Below, piece after piece: positions 59,473 through 64,000 of a stretch of DNA of 64,000 nt. The stretch's first letter is position 1, and every line of letters begins with the position of its first letter. This DNA comes from Congzhengia minquanensis. GTDB taxonomy: Bacteria > Bacillota > Clostridia > UBA1381 > UBA9506. A program made the translations under genes and the position numbers. Where the stretch lies: assembly GCF_014384785.1 (NCBI RefSeq), contig NZ_JACRSU010000002.1, positions 372,001-436,000 on the forward strand. Reading direction: 5' to 3'. The notes under the pieces were generated by a model that was not told the origin of the DNA, ran no database searches, and saw only the letters and a list, made by a program, of their open reading frames with translations.

Positions 59473-60948
59473 TTACCAGCCAAACCAGGAGAAGAAATCA
59501 GACGGGAACTGATACTGCTGTCCGCCCTGCTGGCCTTCCTGCTGAGAATTCTGTTGTTCGTTCTGTGCGTTTTCATCAACAGGCTTTTCTTCCTGCAGTT
59601 CAATAGTAAAGCTGTGTTTTTCGCCGTTCCGCGAAACTTCAATTTCTATTTTATCACCGGCCTTGTGGTCGTCCCGAATGCTGTTAATTTCGTCAATGCT
59701 TTTAACTTCTTTGCCGTCAAACTTTAAGATGACGTCGCCGGCCTTAATGCCGCCTAAGTCGGCAGCTCCGCCCTCTGTAACCTGGCGGACATACACGCCG
59801 ATAGGCAGATTGTTGGCTTTTGCAATTTGCTCGGTTACGTCTATACCGGTCAGGCCAACTATGGGGCGTCCGGTAACATAGCCGTGCTCAATAATTGATT
59901 CAATCACAGGAATTGCTTCGTTTATCGGGATAGCAAATCCGAGGCCTTCCACATCATATCCGGTAGATTTTGCCGTGTTAATGCCAATAACCTGGCCGTA
60001 AACGTTGATAAGCGCACCGCCGGAATTACCGGGGTTAATCGCCGCGTCGGTCTGCAGCATGGTCATCTGTCTGCCATCTATCACCATTGTTCTGTTGATT
60101 GCACTGATATAACCCACTGTCAACGTGCTGGCTAACGCCTCTTGAAGCGGATTGCCAATTGCCAAAGCCATGTCGCCCACGCGCAGTGAGGATGAATCCC
60201 CCAGCTCCGCATATGGCAGTTCTTTGTCAGACTCTACCTTTAAAACCGCAAGGTCTGTTCTTTCATCTTTCCCAACTACCTGGGCGTCAAAGGTCTGATT
60301 TGCAGTTGTTTTCACGGTGATAATTGCCGCACCGTCAATAACGTGGTTGTTGGTTACAACATATCCGTCGGACGTCAAAATTACGCCGGAACCGCTGCTG
60401 GTTGCAGTGGAACTCTGCAGATACGAGCCGTTTGCTTTCGATGTTGAAATAATGCTGACAACTGCCGGGGAAACCTTGTCGTATATGTCTGGAATTGCCA
60501 TTTGTCCGCCAGACGCAGTGGTTGCGGTATTCTTAACGGAATCTTCCGGACCGCTGTTTGCTATGGACAGGGTGTTGCTTGCCGGTTTTTTATCGGAATC
60601 GCCGCCTGTAAATGCATCAAAGGAAATTGCAAAAATACTGAAACACAAAAGCGACGTTACAACAGCGCTGACAACTGCAACAAAAATTGGATTTTTAAAT
60701 GGATGTTTTTTTACTTTTGGCCGGTAAACCGATAACGCGTGTTTATCCGTCACCGTTCCGCACATAACCGGTTCAAAATCGTCTTCGTGCCACTGATAAC
60801 CTTCGTGGTTCTCCGCGTTGTCCGATTGGCTGGCGGCTTCAGGTTGACATTCCTCCACATTCGCAGGATTTTCGCCGTATACGGTTTTATTCACATCATC
60901 TTCATGGTTTTCTGAATTGTTTGCGCCAAATTTGTTATAATCTTCCAT
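59473..60948 (-). CDS. htrA: HtrA/DegP-type membrane-anchored serine protease
   Basis: 491 residues. A long charged cytoplasmic N-terminus, one membrane helix (about 85-107), then the trypsin-like domain with His in 'VTNNHVIDGA', Asp in 'ERTDLAVLKV' and Ser in 'NPGNSGGALIN', then one PDZ domain (about 360-450). The C-terminus is Gln/Asn-rich and ends FFSWFGW. It degrades misfolded secreted proteins at the cell surface, useful in a cell exporting many exoproteins. The ATG follows CGGAGGTAACG. Confidence 0.93.
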   Translation of the reverse strand: MEDYNKFGANNSENHEDDVNKTVYGENPANVEECQPEAASQSDNAENHEGYQWHEDDFEPVMCGTVTDKHALSVYRPKVKKHPFKNPIFVAVVSAVVTSLLCFSIFAISFDAFTGGDSDKKPASNTLSIANSGPEDSVKNTATTASGGQMAIPDIYDKVSPAVVSIISTSKANGSYLQSSTATSSGSGVILTSDGYVVTNNHVIDGAAIITVKTTANQTFDAQVVGKDERTDLAVLKVESDKELPYAELGDSSSLRVGDMALAIGNPLQEALASTLTVGYISAINRTMVIDGRQMTMLQTDAAINPGNSGGALINVYGQVIGINTAKSTGYDVEGLGFAIPINEAIPVIESIIEHGYVTGRPIVGLTGIDVTEQIAKANNLPIGVYVRQVTEGGAADLGGIKAGDVILKFDGKEVKSIDEINSIRDDHKAGDKIEIEVSRNGEKHSFTIELQEEKPVDENAQNEQQNSQQEGQQGGQQYQFPSDFFSWFGW

Positions 60949-61074
60949 AGTCGTTACCTCCGTATAAAGATTTAAAATAATTTTTGTCTTTTGTTGGTAT
61001 ATCTATATAATAAACCATCTTTTTTACGTTGGTATGAACAAAATGTTAAAAGTAAAAAATCTAAAATGATGAAT

Positions 61075-61551
61075 TTATGAGCTTTTTTTCCTACGGATAT
61101 GTAACAGGATAAAGCGACAAAGTACAAAGGCTAAAGTGCCTGTCAATGCCCCTGAAAAATCAATCAGCACATCGGTTATCTGCCCGCTCCTTCCGTCCAC
61201 AAACAGCTGATGAAACTCGTCAGCCGCAGCAAACAAAAGCGGATATAATAAAGAAATGATCAGTGTGACGTGCATATTAAAACGATAGCTTCTGCACAAA
61301 GCTGCAACAAAAATTGCCAGCAGCATAAACTCAGAGAAATGTGCGGTTTTCCGAACAATTTTATGGCATGTCTCAAACAAGGTTGCTTCTTTTGCTTTTG
61401 GAACGCTGCGTGTTTTTTTTACAACTTCTACTACCACTTCTGTCACCTTTTTGCTCGTGCTGTTCGATTGTGCTGCGGTAGCGCTAGAAAAGGAAAAAAT
61501 TTGAACAGAAATAAAAATGACAAAAATCCATAAAATACTTTTTTTCAGCAT
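61075..61551 (-). CDS. VanZ-like membrane protein
   Basis: 158 residues with four hydrophobic segments. The VanZ core: 'RKTAHFSEFMLLAIFVAAL', 'LLFAAADEFHQLFVDGRSGQITDVLIDFSGAL'. VanZ-type proteins affect glycopeptide sensitivity or cell-surface polymers; this one stands alone, with no vanHAX genes nearby, so the role is open. The ATG follows AAAGGACACC. Confidence 0.88.
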   Translation of the reverse strand: MLKKSILWIFVIFISVQIFSFSSATAAQSNSTSKKVTEVVVEVVKKTRSVPKAKEATLFETCHKIVRKTAHFSEFMLLAIFVAALCRSYRFNMHVTLIISLLYPLLFAAADEFHQLFVDGRSGQITDVLIDFSGALTGTLAFVLCRFILLHIRRKKSS

Positions 61552-61595
61552 ATTGGTGTCCTTTCAATCAAAACAATTGCGTAAGTAAAAACCAA

Positions 61596-61622
61596 ACAGG
61601 CTACCGCCTGGCGGTAACCTGT
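61596..61622. terminator. Rho-independent terminator
   Basis: ACAGG-TACCGC, loop CTGG, GCGGTA-CCTGT, with T-rich sequence beyond on the minus strand. Placed after the Wzz-like gene. Confidence 0.8.
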
Positions 61623-61635
61623 CTGCAAATTGATT

Positions 61636-62355
61636 TTAAGCTTTTTTAAAATCCGGCTCGTCTTTTTTGCTGTCGTTTACAAAATACGGAATTTCGCCTA
61701 AAACCGGGAGCTGAAACTGCTTTGCAATAAACTCTGCATCTTTTACCTTATTATCCAGCATTTCTACAAGAAATACAGCAATCATGCTTAATAACAAGCC
61801 TACCAGCATACCGATTTTCACATTGTTTCCAATATTAGGAGAAGAGAACGTCTGCGGATATTCAGGCTCGTCCAAAAGCTTAACACTTCCGCCTTCCACA
61901 ACTGAACTGATTTGATCCTCCGCCAAATTTGTTATTACCTGCGCAATAATATAGGCGTGCTGCGGATTCGGCGACTCTACGCTGATAACCAGTATTTCTG
62001 TATCATTTTTTGATGACATGGAAATCATACTCAGCAGTTGCTCATGGGTATAACCCAGCCCGCATTCAGCGGCAACCTTTTTTAAAAAAACGTTGCTGGT
62101 TAAAACCTCCGCATATGTCTGCACAAGTTCCTTGCGGACCATTAGGGTATTTAAATTAACGTCCTTAACGTCTTTTGCAACCACATCGTTGCTGTTTTCC
62201 GTGTACATAGACCCTGCGGAAACATACATCGGAGTAACAAAAAACACTGTAAACACACCGGAAATAATGCCTCCGACCAAAATTCCAATTAGAAGAACCC
62301 ACCAGCGATGCAAATAAACCCGTAGCAAATTTATAATATCTATTTCTTTCTCCAT
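61636..62355 (-). CDS. Wzz/YveK-type polysaccharide chain-length regulator
   Basis: 239 residues with two membrane helices (about 18-42 and 180-202) around an extracytoplasmic helical part. It opens 'EIDIINLLRVYLHRWWVLLIG' and has a Pro-rich turn 'EPEYPQTFSSPNIGNNVKIG' before the second helix. Such proteins set the length of capsular or exopolysaccharide and work with a BY-kinase. No kinase gene is in the window; only the C-terminal tail 'PVLGEIPYF' is seen. It is 12 nt after the SLH gene, so both are co-transcribed. Confidence 0.85.
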   Translation of the reverse strand: MEKEIDIINLLRVYLHRWWVLLIGILVGGIISGVFTVFFVTPMYVSAGSMYTENSNDVVAKDVKDVNLNTLMVRKELVQTYAEVLTSNVFLKKVAAECGLGYTHEQLLSMISMSSKNDTEILVISVESPNPQHAYIIAQVITNLAEDQISSVVEGGSVKLLDEPEYPQTFSSPNIGNNVKIGMLVGLLLSMIAVFLVEMLDNKVKDAEFIAKQFQLPVLGEIPYFVNDSKKDEPDFKKA

Positions 62356-62367
62356 TAAATTTTCTCC

Positions 62368-63975
62368 TTAGTCAGGTATGATAATTGATTTAATAAATGC
62401 GCCTGTGCTGGGGAGGTAAACATCCATCAAAGGCTGATATGTTTCAAATGCCACAAAAAAGTCTTTATTCGGCACTGCTTTTAAGTCCGTTTTTTCCTTC
62501 AAAAACTTTGAAAAAGCGCTGTTTAAATCAACCGTATCGCTGGTGGCCGTACATTTGACAATGAATACGGTTTTTCCATTCTCCTCGTAGGTTAGAGAAG
62601 GATAGAATGTAAAGGATACATTTACGTTCTGTTCGCTTTTTAAAATATTTTTAACCTCGCCTAAAAATGCCGTATAAACAAATGCACACTGGTTCGCTTT
62701 GGTGTAATATTCCGCAGGCTTCGTTGCTTCTTGTTTCAAGTTATAAACCGAAACAGGTACACCCTCTATAACGGAAGCATAATCAGCATAATTTGCAGGA
62801 TAAACTGACAGGTCTTTATTCAGTTTTACATTATACATCGCGTCACCTATGTAGCCCAACTCTAAACCTGCCGCCTCGTCAAGCTGAACCAAAAGCGCCG
62901 CAATGTCGCCGAGGGTTGCTTCCTGTTCCGCACCCAAACGTGCTCCTGCCGTCAGTTTCACTCCCCCTGCTGCAGCGTAAGAAAGGCACAGGTTTTCCAT
63001 TGTTGTGCTTTTCGCATCAACACAGTCTTCATAAAACGCGTCCAGCTTTCCTAAGTTCACGGTTTTGCCGCCTCTTCTCACCAGGCCGTAAACCAAGCCG
63101 GAAAGACTGTCTTGAAGGTTCGCGTTTTGATCAATTTTCTCCTGACTGTAATATTCACTGCCCCATACTTTATTTGCCAGCACATACAAATCCTTTGCAT
63201 ACTCATGCTCAAACAAATCGTGTGTATCAAGGCTGGAACTATCATAATAAATTGGCTTTCCGCCTGCACCGAGCGTCATTACCGCACGGGCAAGCTCTCC
63301 ATAGGTAATTGTAGCATTTTTGTCATAGGTTTCTCCCGGGAATACACTATGAAAAGTTTGCGCAAGCAAATTTTCACTTACTACATTTTTAAAATGATAT
63401 TGCTTGTTTTCCGCAATAATTGTTCTGGAACGAACAATTAACGTGGCGGCCTCTGCCCGCGTAAGGGCCTTGTCCAAACGCAGGTTAAATCCGTCGTCGC
63501 CCTGTACCAGGCCAATGGTATAGCCCCAAGAAGTTGCATCCCGGTTGGTTCCCTGTTTTGATATCGCATACGGCGCGTCATTATTTTCAGGCGAGCCGTT
63601 TCTTTTCCAAATTAAGTTAATCACATCGCTGCGGAGCATTTCCCTGTCAGGATAAATATAGTTACCCTCCGGCTCTAAACCGGACCACATAATATACTCA
63701 TAGCCCCAATGTGTTTGAGAAAGGTCGGAAAACGTACCCTCATAAGCCCGGTCCCATTTTCCAATCATTTTTACAAATTCTGCACGGGTCACTGTTTTTG
63801 AAGGCTGAAAGCTTCCGTCTTCATAGCCGTTTACCGTGCCTTCGCCGGCCAATGTCATAATATCCTGATAAGCCCAGTGGCTTTCAGGCAAATCGTTGAA
63901 TTCTTCTGCATGAACATTTATTCCAAGCGATACGAGCAAAATGAAACAAATGAGCATTGAAACTGATTTTTTCAC
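62368..63975 (-). CDS. SLH domain surface protein
   Basis: 535 residues. Signal peptide ends near NVHAEE. The N-terminal half has three SLH-type repeats (about 25-75, 80-130, 145-195; for example 'HWAYQDIMTLAGEGTVNGYEDGSF' in part, and TRAEFVKMIG, LTRAEAATLIVR). A further weak repeat may follow (ATITYGELARAVMTLG). The C-terminal part is of unknown fold. The start is GTG (complement of 63973-63975) after AGGAGTGATT. It heads an operon with the Wzz-like gene, suggesting a link to cell-surface polymer assembly. Confidence 0.9.
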   Translation of the reverse strand: MKKSVSMLICFILLVSLGINVHAEEFNDLPESHWAYQDIMTLAGEGTVNGYEDGSFQPSKTVTRAEFVKMIGKWDRAYEGTFSDLSQTHWGYEYIMWSGLEPEGNYIYPDREMLRSDVINLIWKRNGSPENNDAPYAISKQGTNRDATSWGYTIGLVQGDDGFNLRLDKALTRAEAATLIVRSRTIIAENKQYHFKNVVSENLLAQTFHSVFPGETYDKNATITYGELARAVMTLGAGGKPIYYDSSSLDTHDLFEHEYAKDLYVLANKVWGSEYYSQEKIDQNANLQDSLSGLVYGLVRRGGKTVNLGKLDAFYEDCVDAKSTTMENLCLSYAAAGGVKLTAGARLGAEQEATLGDIAALLVQLDEAAGLELGYIGDAMYNVKLNKDLSVYPANYADYASVIEGVPVSVYNLKQEATKPAEYYTKANQCAFVYTAFLGEVKNILKSEQNVNVSFTFYPSLTYEENGKTVFIVKCTATSDTVDLNSAFSKFLKEKTDLKAVPNKDFFVAFETYQPLMDVYLPSTGAFIKSIIIPD

Positions 63976-64000
63976 GATAAAATCACTCCTGAAATAAAGT

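Overview
The window looks like the chromosome of a Gram-positive, spore-forming, glycan-degrading member of the class Clostridia, probably from a gut or similar fibre-rich habitat. The signs are AGGAGG-type ribosome binding sites with several TTG and GTG starts, S-layer homology (SLH) exoproteins, a SpoVB-type flippase, a SpoIID-like peptidoglycan-binding spore protein, a dprA-topA pair, DegV, TrkAH, and many secreted or cytoplasmic glycan-active proteins. I cannot name the species. No tRNA, rRNA or CRISPR array was seen.

Layout. 1-1793: start of an SLH protein, cut by the window edge. 2071-4770: two-gene spore-coat/cortex-type operon. 4812-7082: secreted carbohydrate-binding protein with an unusual leader of two perfect palindromes. 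7289-12406: addA and a SpoVB-like flippase. 12483-16389: lipoprotein and beta-helix glycanase-like protein in one operon. 16548-22647: glycan-use cluster (N-acetylneuraminate lyase, AraC regulator, SGNH esterase, URO-D-like protein, GH151-like fucosidase). 22690-25953: topA and dprA. 26202-34402: two very large tandem secreted proteins with carbohydrate-binding and SGNH-esterase domains. 34424-47562: a 13.1-kb integrative element. 47573-53958: polysaccharide deacetylase, DegV, DUF1836 protein, FAD protein, TVP38-like membrane protein, cardiolipin synthase. 53986-58321: M20 dipeptidase with TrkH and TrkA. 58384-63975: GH29-like protein, HtrA protease, VanZ-like protein, Wzz-like protein, SLH protein.

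The element is the most unusual part. A large serine recombinase and TnpW sit at the left end. Next comes an operon of a multidomain exoprotein (FGE-like, stalk and alpha/beta-hydrolase domains) with a SigI-type sigma factor and an RsgI-type anti-sigma factor, preceded by a SigI-like promoter. A Tn916/Tn1549-style regulatory trio follows (KTR protein, small sigma factor, HTH protein). Last is a three-gene module resembling RloA/RloB (AbiL) abortive infection plus a third zinc-ribbon/nuclease-like protein. This module lies between two copies of a roughly 160-bp repeat. Both element ends carry the same 15-bp sequence in inverted orientation. The flanking host halves rejoin into one GC-rich terminator hairpin, so the element appears to have integrated into a terminator shared by two convergent genes.

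Working model (inference). Host exoproteins bind and deacylate or cleave external glycans. A shared promoter block upstream of three of them suggests coordinated control. NanA and fucosidase-type enzymes process the released sugars. The element adds a sensed, SigI-controlled surface esterase and a phage-defence module.
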